Assembly (NCBI GenBank): GCA_965178125.1
Contig: OZ237755.1
Coordinates: 248,001-312,000 of the forward strand
Direction: 5' to 3'
Length of the DNA stretch: 64,000 bases
Source: Bilabrum cf. latius
Lineage: Eukaryota; Bigyra: Bicosoecida; Bigyra; Bicosoecida
Under the pieces are notes generated by a model. It was not told the origin of the DNA, ran no database searches, and worked only from the letters and a program-made list of their open reading frames with translations. Below, piece by piece: positions 1 to 11,892 of the stretch. The first letter of the stretch is position 1, and every line of letters begins with the position of its first letter. A program made the translations under genes and the position numbers.

Positions 1-1992
1 GCGCCGACGCTGGCTGCTGCGCGCGCTGCGCAGGCCGCGATGGTTGACCCGTTCGCGAGAAGGTCTGGGCCAGGGAACAAGGGTGGGTCGGGGTGGGGCC
101 TGCTTGGAGCGGGGAACAACGACCGGCAGGAGGAGAGTCTCTCGAGTGGCGCGGAGCTCCGGCAGCTCGCGACTCGGCTCGTCACAAGGCATCATGAGGG
201 CTCAGGGTACCAAGCGGTGGCGACCTCGAGCAGCACATTACCATCGGCGCCGGCACAAAGCCCGTTCCGCGCCCGTCCACAGAGCGGCCGCAGGGTCGGT
301 GCGAGCACGCAAGGCACAGGTAGCAAGAGCACAAACATGAGCATGCAACAGCGGGGGTCACCAGCTGGCCGGGCCGCAGGGCCGCGCTCCGTGGACACCG
401 GCGTGCCTCGTCCCCGATTGCAGCATCAGTACCGTGGATCCGTCAGCCACGGTGGAATGGGGGCCGCAGCTGGAGCACTGAACAGCGAGTCTCCCGGGGA
501 TGCATCGGCAGACATGTGGGGTGACCCCGGGGAGGCCGAGCTGGCAGAGCGGGTGTACGCGCGCGTGAAGGCGACCAAGGACGTGATCTGGGCTGCCAGC
601 GAGGCGGGCATGCAGCTGGATGGATCCACTGCGGCACAGAGCGCCCTGCTGGCAGCGGCCATCGAGGCGTCCTTGCGGACACCGCCGCACCACAGGGGGC
701 AAACGGGTGCGTCATCCGGAACGGGCGGCCGGGCGGGCGGGCCTGCTAGTCGTGGCGGAAGCAGCAGCAGGGCTGAGCGTGTACGGGGGAGGGCCAGCGG
801 GCCGTCCCCGTCTGGGGGTCGCCTGTAGAGGGGGGCTGTTGGGAGGGGGGCAGGGGCTGGGGGTGAAGTTCGTCGCGATCTGGGCGGACGGCATGACTAG
901 GGTGGTGCGTCGTCGCGGGAACGGGGAACCGGTGCAATCGATCGGTCAGGTGGGGGCGGGTTCATGGCCCGTTTGGCTGCTGGCCGGGCCCGTGGGCAGG
1001 CAAAGCTAGGGTCGAGGCCTGGGTCTGCCAAGAGCTAGAGCAAGGGACCAAGTGTCCCGGTTCATGTCCCTGGTTCGCGCAAAAGGGGCACGGGGAGGGA
1101 AAGGCGAGCAGGAGGAAACAGACCGATTTCGCTGGGGATCCAGGGAACAGGGGCCAGCGCAGCTCTGGCAGGTGGCTCACCTAGGGAACACGAGGCGGAT
1201 GAGAGCAGTCCCACTGCGGTGATGGCCCGGCGTGCGGGCGGTGGGGGCACTGGATCGGCGCTTAGACGAACTGGTTCAGGACGAGGATCTAGGCAGAGCC
1301 AGCAGCACCAGCAGGGGGACAGGAGCAGATAGCGGGTTGCAGCACCGGCTTGGCGGGACCGAGCACCTGCAGCTGGTGCCAGTCGGGACTCGCTGGGAAC
1401 TGGCTCTTCTTCACTTACCGGCGCTCGGGGGCCGCGACGCAGCCGACCCCCCAGCGGGGGCAGGACTCCAATTGGGGGCAGGTCGAGACCGCAGACTCCG
1501 CAAGGGGAGGACAGGGCGCTGCAGGCCGCGCTGCTGGCCAGCATCGGTGGTGGGGGTAGGAGCGGGGCTGTTGCACTCAGTCCTCCTACTCCTACTACTA
1601 GTGGCACCGCAACTGTTGCTGGCGTGGCGCGTGAGTACACCTCGTCTGCTGCAGCTGCACCCGGGGCAGATGCGGAAGATGCCATGCTGCAGGCCGCGCT
1701 GCGGGAATCGCTCGCTTCGGGTTAGGCAGGGAGCGACGGTGTGCCCGGGGGCGATGGGGGCGGCTAGAGGACTGCCGGTGGGGCTCAGCAGAATAGGGGC
1801 GCTAGAGAGGGAGGGAGGGGCCCTCCGGTGCGCACTGGCAGGGCTGGGGCGAGAACGGTTCCGTCGCAAAGAGGAGCAGGTGCACTGCATGTAGGCGCAG
1901 GCTCACGGTCGGGGCTGGGGCTGGGGCGAAGCGGCACGCTCGCAAGTCGCAGAGGACTTGGGAGAGGCTCCGGGAAAGAATCTAGCTCGTAA
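1..1992 (+). CDS. UIM-motif protein, 5' partial
   Basis: Frame 1 is open from base 1, so the 5' end lies outside the window. It runs to TAA at 1990-1992 if TAG is read as sense; about six TAGs are in frame, the first at 826-828. The product is rich in Gly, Arg, Ser and Ala. Three short segments fit the ubiquitin-interacting-motif core (hydrophobic-x-x-Ala-x-x-x-Ser): LLAAAIEASL near 640-670, EDRALQAALLASI near 1510-1548, and EDAMLQAALRESL near 1675-1714, two of them preceded by acidic residues. UIMs bind ubiquitin, so a role as a ubiquitin receptor or adaptor is inferred. No catalytic domain is visible in this part, and the N-terminal half may hold one. The Met at 40-42 is internal to the open frame and is not evidence for a start. 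Family assignment is tentative; the reading frame is well supported. Confidence 0.6.
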
Positions 1993-2107
1993 GGTTGTAT
2001 TTGCGTTGATTCGCTCTCCGGGATACCGGCTGCTTTGCTCTTCGTGCGCCAGATCTTCACTGTGCAGTGTTTGCGACCACGGCATTGCAGTGCAGCCAAC
2101 GGACACG

Positions 2108-5100
2108 ATGCGACTCATTCTCAGGCGGCCTGAGCGGCCAACTGACATGCAATCTCTTCTGTCTAGCGCCGTACAGTCTGAACTGTAGAAGCGTGAACAT
2201 GAAAGGGAGCGTGATAGGATAGCGTAGCCAATTTTCCCGGGCCAGCAGCGCCTGTTTCACCGCGGCAACGACGGGGGCAAAGAGAAGACCGCCGACCCCG
2301 CAGAGTCGGTCGGAGCGGAAGCAAGCTCCTTGCTAAATGCCGCTAGATAGTCGTTTGTTGATCTTGTGAGTCCAGCGATACCAAATGCCGGGCGCGTTTC
2401 AGGCGATCCCCACATAGCCCAAATGCAGTCACCCGTACGACTTGCCTGGCCCCACCCCTTCTACATTTTGCTCGCAGATCGTGCATTTGGGAAAACCGGA
2501 GCTCGCTGAAGTGGAAGAGGCTGCTGCTGGTTCTTAGGCCGAAAAGGACGCCGCTGCAGTCGATAGGCGAATCGCGGCTTCCATGGGCTTAAGCACAGCA
2601 TCTGTGACCACAAACCTGGAATCGAAAGAGGCTGTCGCATCCAGCGACAGCAAAGCAGATCATACCGAGGGTAGTGGGTCTACCTTTCTGACGCAGCCCA
2701 GCGGCTCCGAAGCTCCGAAACCTCCGCTGCGGGGCCGTGCTACCGGCGGCGGCACCACGCCTCGCCGGCGCCATATGCACGCGGGCCTGTCAAAACTCCG
2801 GCCCGTCGGCAGCGACGAGGCCAGAGGCCGCCTGTAGCGCGCCGCCAAGTCCGCCGCCAAGGATCACGCAGTTGCAAATCGAACCCCTTGGCCGGAAGGG
2901 CAGCTCCAGCGCCTGGAGGAGTGGTTCGACGGCACGCTCAGTGGGATGGTGCGCCTTCGAGAAGCCATGTTCCACCGGGCCATGACGAGTACTATGCAGG
3001 AGGAGCACAAGCGGGTCACGGAGCAGTACGCGAAGAGGCTGGAGGACGCGCAGCGCAGGCGGGAGGCCTCCGAGAAGTTGGCCGACGCACTGCAGGCACG
3101 GCTGAGCAGGCGGTCGAGGGTGTGGGCGAGCGAGAGAAGCGATCACTACAGGCGGCTGCTGGCCATGCACGAAATACTCCGGCGGTCCGGGATCAAGTAC
3201 GACGAGGAAGCCGTGCAGAGGATCATGGATGGAGCCGCGGCTGCCGCTGCTGCCGCTGCCGAGGCTGAGAATGACGATGACGATGAGGGCTTGCTGAGCA
3301 CGCTGTCATCTGCGGGGGGAGATCGACACGCTGAAGGAGGCAGCGGGGGCGAAGACGGCAGGAGCAGCGGCCGGGACTCTGGGCAGGACGGTGCCTCTCG
3401 TCTGCAGGCCCTGGCCATGCGCCCCGCCGTCTCGCAGGAGGAGGCGGCGAGGAGACAGGCAGCGGGCCGGGAGATCGTGCGTCTCAAGCAGCTGCTGGCT
3501 GACACAAAGGAGAGGTGCTCGAGGCTGCAGGACGACGAGCGACAGCAGCAGCAGCGCGCCTCGGACGCTAGCGAGCGCGCCGAGGCCGCTAAGGTCCGTC
3601 TCAAGCAGCAGGACGTGGAGATTGACCAGCTCAGGACCAGGCTCAGGGAGGCGCAGGGGGCTCTCAAGGAGGCGCAGACTGCGCTGGAGATTCACGCGAT
3701 CAACGAAGAGTCCGAGGAGATGGACAGAAGGGAGAGAGAGAGCAAGATGAGGTCAAGGAGAGGCAGCGCAGCGACAGCGGCGGTTCGTGCGGCTGCTGCA
3801 GCGGCCAAGGCGGACGGCGGCAGCGGCGGCGGGGGCATGCCGCACCTGGACATCGGGGACGCCCGGTCTCCCAAGAGACCGCACCCGCCTCCAACTCCCG
3901 CGGCGGCTCGCGGGGCCCGATTAGCGCAGGGCGGTGCTGGGGGCACTGGCGGCATGGGCTCTGAGGCGATGCAGGCGGCCGGCATGAGCGCATGGATGTT
4001 CGGTGGCGTGGCCTGGGGCCGCATGCAGCGGGCGCAGGTGCAGGCCATGGTGCGTGACGGCTCCATCCAGTGGTAGTCGGCCGCGGAGGCGATCGCCACG
4101 CTGCTGGAAGAGGCCCCTCTGCGTCGGGCTGTCGCCGAGCAGATGCGCATGGACAGCGGGGCACTCCGGGCCAGCTCAGAGAGGAGCTCTGCCTCCGTGG
4201 AAGCGATGGCCGCGGGGAGGTATGGCATCAAGCAGCCCCAGGGCACGCCCAGGATGTCCGAGGCGGCCTCGAGTGCAGTGGCCAAGGGTAAGGGCCTCAA
4301 AGCGACGGGGAGCTTCCTGCTGCAAGGCGAGGAAGACGGGGCCGAGTCTGAGTACCAGGAGCTGCTGCATGCCTCTGAGGTGCTGCGAGGGCGGGTGCAC
4401 GCGCTGGAAAACGACCTGAGCGAGGCCCATGAAGTGCTGGCCAGAGAGAGGGAGGAGAGGCTGCAGGAGAAGAGACGGAGGGAGGCGCAGCTCGTCACCG
4501 AGGGCACGCAAACCACCACGGGAGACTTCGCGCAGGCTGGTATTCCCAAGGACAGCAGTAGGGACGCCCAGTATGAGGGGCCCGAGAGCTTGCAGGCGCA
4601 GCAGCGGGCAATGAAGAAGCGCAAGGCAAGAAAGGCCAAGGCGGCCAAAGACAGGAAGCGAAGGAGCTCGATGCTTGCGGCGCAGTCGTCGGGCGGCGTC
4701 GACTCGCAGGCAGCCGGTGGCATAGGGGACGGGTTGGACGGCGTGCACGACGGCGACTCGGCCGACGGCCGAGGCTCAGCTGCGGGTGGCAAGGCCGGAG
4801 CGACCTCGAAGGACGCGTCGGGCGGGACAACGACAGGGAACAAGAAGAGCGACGGGGACGACAACGACGACGATGCCGCGAGCCTCGCCTCGGAGGCTTC
4901 CCATGCCCTGTTGCACGACTTTCAGCAAGACGCCGAGACGCAAACCCCCGCGGGTTGGAGGGACGATCGAGACCCGCGCAAGACGAGGTCCCTCTTCGAC
5001 CTGGTCAAAGAGGCGCGCCGCAAGTCCAAGCTGCCAGGGGCTCATGGACTGGCCTCGTCCACCTCTCCGGGTGCGGGAGGGGCCGTCTCGCCCCCGGGCG

Positions 5101-8100
5101 GCAAGGGCAGCGGTTCCAAGCGGCGGGGCACTCGCCGGGGCACCTCGGTGGGTAAAGGCGCGGCAGCCATGACTGCAGACGCGATGGCATAGGCAGAGGA
5201 CGATCGGCGCATGCGGGCGGTGATGGAGGCGGAGGTAGGCCGGCTGCTGGCACTCAACAAAGAGCTAAGGGCGCGGACCGTGAAGCTTGCCAAAGCTGTG
5301 CAGCGGCTGGCGCTGCGCCAAGACGAGGGAGAGGAGGAGGGCATGGCGGGCGTGCTCAGTGGCTAGGACAGGCAGGCCGTGGACTTGGCGGGGCAGGTGG
5401 TGGAGGCCAGCGAAGCCAATGATGGCGGGGTGGGAGATGGGGATGGAGAGGGTGAAGGCAAGGAAGGTGAAGGCGGGCCTACTGGGGGCATGAGCGGGGC
5501 GGCGGCAGAGGTGCTGCTGGACGACATCCAGCGGCTACGGAGACGGGTAAACCAGCTCGCCACTACGCTCAAGCACGCGGGGCTGGCAGTTCCCCTGCCA
5601 GTGCGCCGGGGTTCATCCAAGAAGGAGGACGCGTAGGGGGATGGCAGCGACATTGAAGACTCGCAAGGGGCCAGCAAGCAGGCAGACAAGGGTGTATCGC
5701 GGCTGTCAGAGGACTCTCCCCAGGTAAGGATGCTGCGTGGGACAGTCAACCGGTTGCTTCTCCCTGCCCTGGGCCAGCTCCAGTCCATGCGGCACTCGGC
5801 CGACGGCAGTGGCGAAGACAGGGTCTCCACGCGGCCCGGCGGCTGGTTCGGCAGCACGGTGCAGAGAATCGAGGGGGCCCTCGGAAAGGCGCCCAAGCAA
5901 AGCCGGTTGGCCGGGCTGGGCAGCGAAGGGAAGGATTTCGCGATGTCTGCTTCGGCCGCTCTGACGGAGCTTGGGGAGGCACTGGCGGCCTGCGAGAGGG
6001 CGAGTGATGGTGCGAGACAGGCGCGGTGGAAGTGCCTGGTGCTGGCGCGGCTCGCTCTCTCGCAGGATGGTGAGTCTGGCGATGCGATGGACAGCGAGGA
6101 CGCTGAGACGGATGCTCAGCCGCACGCCCCGCCTCCCGCGGCAGCCATGCAAGTGCTCGAGCAGCTCGCCGCTGGGCTCACCAAGGGCAGGCAGAGAAAT
6201 GGCAGCGGTGCGGGCGATTCGGGGGCTGCCGGTGGTCTAATGACGATGAGCAAGCTGCCCGTGTTCGCGGTCGTTGCGGCTTCCATGCGCCGCAGCTTAG
6301 AAGCCAGCTCGGGTGCGGGCGTATCGGGCGGGAGACTGCGGGCGGCACTCGCCCACATGACCCGCATGGTGACCTCACGGGGCCGCAGCCTGGTCTAGAG
6401 GGCGGAAGCTCGTCTCCGCACCGCCGTGGTATCCATCCTTGCCGAGCCCAGCCTGTTCTCAGGGAGGTCCAGTGTGGGGAGGGGCGGGCGCCGCCGCAGC
6501 ACCGAGCTGGCCGGCGTGCCCTCAACGGATAGCCTGCGCGGAAGCGGCTCGGGTGGTCGAGGCGGGGGAACAGCGCGGAGACCCCTTCCCACCACAGCGG
6601 TACACCAATCCCAGCGCCGTCGCAGCACGGAACGACAGGGAGGTACAGTGCCCGGGCTGCCCATAGGGCAGGAGCAAGGGCAGGGTCGACAGGGCCGCAC
6701 CGCGCAGGCAATTGCCACCGCGCGCAGGGGCCCGCACCGGCTGGATGCCGAGTTCCTCGGGCAGCCGGGGGCCTCGGGTACTGCGGGCGGCGGGTGGCAG
6801 GGATCTCCAGGGGTGCAGCCGCCCGTCAGGCATGTACCATCGACCGAACGCAGCGTGTATCGGTCGGATCCTGCGGAGGCCGTGCGCAGGCAGCAGCGCA
6901 GGCAGAGCCTGGACGCAGACGGGAGGCCGAAAGAGCGGCCGACAGCAGTAACATTAGGGGCAGGCGGCGGGGGTTTTGGTGGTGCCGGTGGCAACGACTA
7001 TGGCTACAGCCCTCAGCAGCAGTACTCAGGATCTGGCAGCGCAGGCCGAAGGCACTCGCAAGATGGTAGCTACATCGACGCGTCTGGCCGCCGGCGATCC
7101 GACGCGCTAGGCACTTAGGGCGCACCCAGCGTTCCCGAGATGATGGACAGAGCGAGGCGCGAAGGGCGGAGGCAGAGCATGGGCGGGGGTTTCTCGGCTG
7201 CGGCCGCGAGGCAGAGGAGGCCAGGCTCCGAGAGGCCACGTGGAGGCGTCCCCGGCCGGTCGATGATCGCTGGGATTCCCGCAGGAAGCAGTCCCATGCG
7301 GCACCCTGCCCCCGTTGTGCGTGATGTGGCCACTGTGCAGCCTGGACAGCAGGGCCAGTACGCGGGAGCTCATCACTAGGGCACTCACGGTGAGTACCTT
7401 CCTTCCTAGTACGGCGAGGGCGGCCCACCGCCGGCAGGTGACAAGTACTATCAGCAACAGCATGGCCGTGAGCAGCAGTCCCACCAGCAGCACCAGCAGC
7501 AGCACTCGCGCAGCTCGCAGCACTCCCGCGGCAGCTCGCGATCTGGCAGTCGGGAGCGCTATCACGGGCATGGGCATGTGGCGCATGCGGGGCACGCAGC
7601 CGCCCCCTCTCGCTTGGCCCCTGCCCAAGGATCCAGCGGAGCGCACCACCTGGACGTGGGCCCCGGTGTGGCGGGCGGATCAGCCGTGCTCCCAGGCTCA
7701 GAGAACATCATCTATCAGGCTGCAGACGAGATCGACCTCCAGCGGAAGCAGCTGGCCGATGCAAACGCAAGGCGAGAGAGGGCACTCAGGCAGAGGCAGG
7801 AGGCGAGGAGGGCAAAGCTCAGGAGGACGCAGAGGAGGGTGTATGAGGCAAAGGGGACAGAGGCGCAGGCCAGGCTGCGAGGACGGACCCCGCCGGAGGA
7901 CCAGCGGCAGCACCCGCAGCAGTACGTCGTTGGTGCATCCGAAGCAACGCAGAAGAGACAAGAGTACCGGTCTCCCGGGAGGACGGGCCCAGGGTCAGCC
8001 CAGCACACGCAGAGCTTCTACTAGAGCAGGGACATGGGAGGGCCGCATGCCCCCGCTCGTATGGATCCTAGCCTCAGCTTCCGGTTGGACCCGCGGGAGG

Positions 8101-9218
8101 GGTACCAGGGCCACTCGCAGCTGGAGGCATCCACAGGCGTGGTCTACGACTCTGGACCTCAGGCTGGTAGGGTGCAGCAGCAGCAGCAGCAGCAGCGCAG
8201 GAGCCGCCAGGTGCTGGAGAGGGGCCGCGCCCCCCTTCGGAGCTCGGGTCACCTGCAGCACGCCGGTTCGCAGGCCTTCGTTTCTGGCCAGTCTTCCATG
8301 ACTCATCATTAGCAGCAGCACCAATAGGCTGGCGGCAACTCTCCCATGCATCGCGCCTCCACCTCGGTGCCCCGCGCTGGGATCAGCTCAGCGAGAGGGG
8401 AGCGCGGGCCTGGCGTGCTTCAGGCCGTGCGGGACGCAGACCAGAGGCACGAGCTGCAGGGGACCGTGCCTGGCTCAGGGGAACTGGCCGCGCCATCCTT
8501 CGTGGAGGCGTTTTCCTCTCTGGGCCATGACGTGGCGGGGGCACCCAGCAGGAGGGGCAGGGACGCAATCCCGTCCTCACCGCAGGCCGCTGCCGCGACG
8601 AGATCGAGGGCACGGGCACAGACACATGCACGCACTCGTCACACGGGTAAGGGCGCACTACGGGCCCCCGCAGGCGGCGGGGTGGACGACAGGTTCACCC
8701 CGATGGGGCTGAGCGGCGGCGGTCTCAGGACGGGCCCCGCAGGCGTGGGCCCGCTCCGGTCCCCCCGTCAGTCGGGGTCAGGTGCGGGCCGTGGAGGCAA
8801 GAGCAGCAGCTTGACGGCCAAGGATGCGCTGGGGGTGGGCACGGGCATTCAGAGCGGTGCCACTCCGCAGGGCGGTCGTGGTCGGCGGCTGCGGAGGGGG
8901 TCTCAGGAGACGGCGATGGAGTTCAGGCTCCGGCAGAGCCTAGAGAGGACGGAAGCCGAGGTGGTGCGCGACGGACGCAGGCGCATGTCTGGGCAGGCCA
9001 TGATCTCGGCCCAGTCGGCAGTGCAGGGGCAGGGACAGGGGACGGGCCGATCGGTGCATCGCGCGGGGGTGGCGGCAGTGAGCCGCACGAGCCCACAGGG
9101 GTCTATCTCCAGCCATGGCGGGGAGGTGGCTGGCTGGGGTCAGGAGGGTGCCCAGGGAGGCGGCATGGTGAACGGTGGTCGGTTGGATGGGGCATCGCAC
9201 GCCTCTGTGCCCCGATGA
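2108..9218 (+). CDS. Giant coiled-coil and low-complexity protein (~2,330 aa)
   Basis: Two exons: 2108-2365 and 2478-9218, stop TGA. The 112-nt intron has GTGAGT and CGCAG ends and joins frame 2 to frame 0 in phase 0. Exon 2 is one open frame of about 2,247 codons containing roughly 13 TAGs; exon 1 has three more. Residues around 190-450 (nt 2900-3700) are charged and heptad-like, consistent with a long coiled coil. More short coils follow near 4330-4480, 5200-5600 and 7700-7860. The rest is Gly/Ser/Arg/Gln-rich and probably disordered, with a seven-Gln run near 8178. I recognise no enzyme domain. Centrosomal, basal-body or scaffold proteins often look like this, but that is only inference. 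The start is uncertain: ATG 2108 is the first plausible Met, with another at 2144. The gene is convergent with TDP1, with an 85-nt gap. Confidence 0.65.
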
Positions 9219-9303
9219 ATGTGATTCCGAGTCCAACCAATGGCAAACCTAGGTTCAGCTGTGTTGCTTGCTCTTCATTGTTGTGCCTCATCCTACATCC
9301 GGA

Positions 9304-11892
9304 TCAGTCGTACGCCACAAAGGGCGCGTCGTCCGACGCGTAGCTCACGACCGGTGTCTGGTACGGCAGGGGCACTGGCACCACCAGGCACCCGTCGGCA
9401 GCCACGCCCGCCTTGACGACTGCCTGACACCCCGGATGGAAGGCAGGCAACATCCTCACGTACCTCGTGGCATCTCGCAACGTGGCAGCGTCTGCCACCC
9501 TATCGAGAGCCATCGACATGGAGGGGCTAGCGTCCTGGTCCAAGTCAACTTCAACGAACCCGGGTGGGATGGCTCTGCCCGCGCTGGTGCTGGTGCTGGT
9601 GCTAGACCCTCCGGGTGACGAGGACGATGACGAGGACGAGGACGATAAGGAGGACGATGAGGAGGAAGACGAACTCGAGGGTGCTGACGCATGCCCGCTT
9701 GCTGCTGATGAGTCAGCTTCTGCTGCTGCCCCTGCCCCTGCCTCTGCCCTTGGTGCTGGTGGGCCGTGCCTCTCGATGAGCAGTTTACCCCCTGGCTGCG
9801 GCAGCTGGCACGCGAGTGGTCTCAGCTGGCCCCGCTCCACCGACCCGACCGCTGCCCTTCTCCTCCTCACAAACACCCGAATCGCGTTAGCCATGGACGC
9901 AGGGGTCACCAGTACACTGGCCTCGAAGGACCTCGGCTTGGCGGTGGCAGTACCCCAAGCAGACCTGCTGATGTTGTGCGAGCCCATCGAGCAGTACCGG
10001 ACCTCGAGCAGCGGCGCTTCATCCTCCTCCTCCTCCTGCTTCTGCTTCGAACTACCTGAGGTGGAGCGAGAGCCCGGCAGAGAGGCAGCACTGGATGCGG
10101 CGAGTGCTGCACCCGCGCCCTCCGTGCCGATCTCACGGCCGGCCTCGTCCACTTTGACCACCTCTACGGGAGGCCCAGAGTTGGCGGCAGGCGTGCAGGC
10201 TGCTACGGACACCTGTCGGAAGCTGGCCATGGTCTTGATGTGCCCGGGCAGCCGTCCCAGTCCTGGGGTCGCAGCCCCCCAGCGATGCAGCAGGGGCCGC
10301 ATCTCCTGCACCTACCTCCGTCCTGAGGGCAGGGAGCTCCCGGTCACTTCATAGCCAGCATAGGACGCCGCCATCGTGGATCGGGTGGGCCAGACGATCG
10401 ACAGCGGCATGCCCGACGCTGCGTCCGAGCCATGGCCCCTCTTGGCACCGCCCGCTGACCTGCCCGCCCCCATGAACTTGCCCGCACTGGAGCTTTCCGA
10501 GCCGCTTGCAGATGATTTGTGATGGTCGCCCGCCGGTCCACCCTTCGACCCAATCCCAAACCCATCACCTTTGCGTCTCTCCCCATCCAGGATGCGCCTC
10601 GTTCTTTCGGCATGACCCCGAGGTGCCCCCAGCATGGCCAGCACGCTCTCAGGGGGATGTCCTTTGTTGCCCATGGAGGCGAATGAACTAAACTGCGCCA
10701 CGTACGTCACCGTGGCAGCGACCTCGAGCTCGGAAGGATCCCTACCCGACGGTGCTGGCGTCCCGGCGCTGCTCTTTGGCCTTGTCTCCGACCTTTCTGC
10801 GTTCCCTCGCGCCCGTTTCTACCCTATATGAAGGGCACCCCAAGGGGGGTGAGCGGCAGCAGGAGCAGCAGCAGGCAGCTTCTCAATGGCCGACCCGAGC
10901 GGTGAAGCAAATGGGCCGGGCCGTGGGTGAGCGACGCCCGCACTACCGCCGCTCAGATCCAGTTCGTCTGCTTGCAGGCAGGCGAGCAGCCGGCGGGCGC
11001 CCCACCTGCTCTGGGCGTGGCCGCTCGCCCTCACGTTGTCCACGGACCCCACGAAATGGGCGCTTGCCCCTGAGAAATCAACCCGGTCCAAAAGCGGCAG
11101 CACCCATTCCCCTGCTTTGACGGCCGTGGATGCCCTCCATCCTGCGTCTTGAGCCATGCGGTCTGCGTGCTGCCTGCGCTCCTGCTCGGTCCACCATGGC
11201 TAGGGAGCCCCGCAGGTGGCCCGCAGGTAGTCCCTGAGAGGGCCGCCGAAGATCTTCTCTCCGTAGGAGGTACGGGTCCTGGCGTCTGATTGGGCCCCCG
11301 ATTGAGATGCTGCTCTGCCGCGGGATGCGTGGGACGTGCCCATGCGTGCTCGTTTCTTTGGCGATTCAGTCTAGGCCTCTGCGCCTGCCGGCTCAGGAAA
11401 TATTGGAAAGTCTTGCCAAAACACTCCCTAGCACAAACACGTCAGGTCGCGGACTAGAAGATTTGCAGTTAGCACGATGATGCGAACCGTTCTGTCGTAC
11501 TTCAAGACAAAAAGCTTCGTGTGATGCTTCGCGTACGGTGATGTCAGCCGGATTCCCTCGCAGCTCCATTGGAACGACGCGCCGGGTGCCACACGCTCAA
11601 GAACGTGTGACATCTCTCGCGCGTACTCAGGAGGTAGCACCATGCTGACTTGTTCTAGAGAAGTTGAATGCTGGAAGACAGGGACCATTGCAATCTCAGG
11701 GTCAACCATAAAATTCACGACAAGCAGCGACCTGAGCGACTCGTTGGGTGGACTAGAGCAAAGCAGGTCTGATAATGACGCACTCATGCGTCCCTGTGCC
11801 GCGGGATCCCGGGGCTTATCTTTCAAAATCGCTGGATTCAACATCAGTTTGAAAGCGGAGGGCGCCTCTCGCACTCCTGTTGAATGGTCCAT
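9304..11892 (-). CDS. TDP1: Tyrosyl-DNA phosphodiesterase 1
   Basis: A single exon of 863 codons from ATG 11892 to TGA 9306-9304, with five in-frame TAGs. TDP1 removes topoisomerase I peptides from DNA 3' ends in the nucleus through two HKD motifs. Motif 1 is seen as HHTK (about residues 123-126) followed by TANLL. Motif 2 is GHIKT (about 550-554) with SHNISRSAWG and a downstream Glu in SFEASVL. Other family landmarks are VAQFSSFASMG, FVGSV followed by WG, and the C-terminal VPLPYQTP. The TAG at 11428-11430 falls exactly where the family has Gln (human KTQGIW context, recalled from memory). The protein is longer than human TDP1 (about 608 aa) because of low-complexity inserts, including Ser runs near nt 9615-9690 and an acidic stretch near 10030. 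The gene diverges from the ubiquitin-like gene across an AT-rich spacer. Identification is secure. Confidence 0.95.

Noticed and set aside
3692-4864. Long antisense ORF opposite the giant coiled-coil gene, and similar ORFs elsewhere
   Set aside because: GC-rich codon use creates long open shadows on the other strand. Their composition is a mirror of the real gene and no domain is present.
7389-7408. A 20-nt intron (GTGAGT...CCTAG) in the giant coiled-coil gene
   Set aside because: Removing it would break the frame, which is open on both sides when its TAG is read as sense. It is also far shorter than the other introns.
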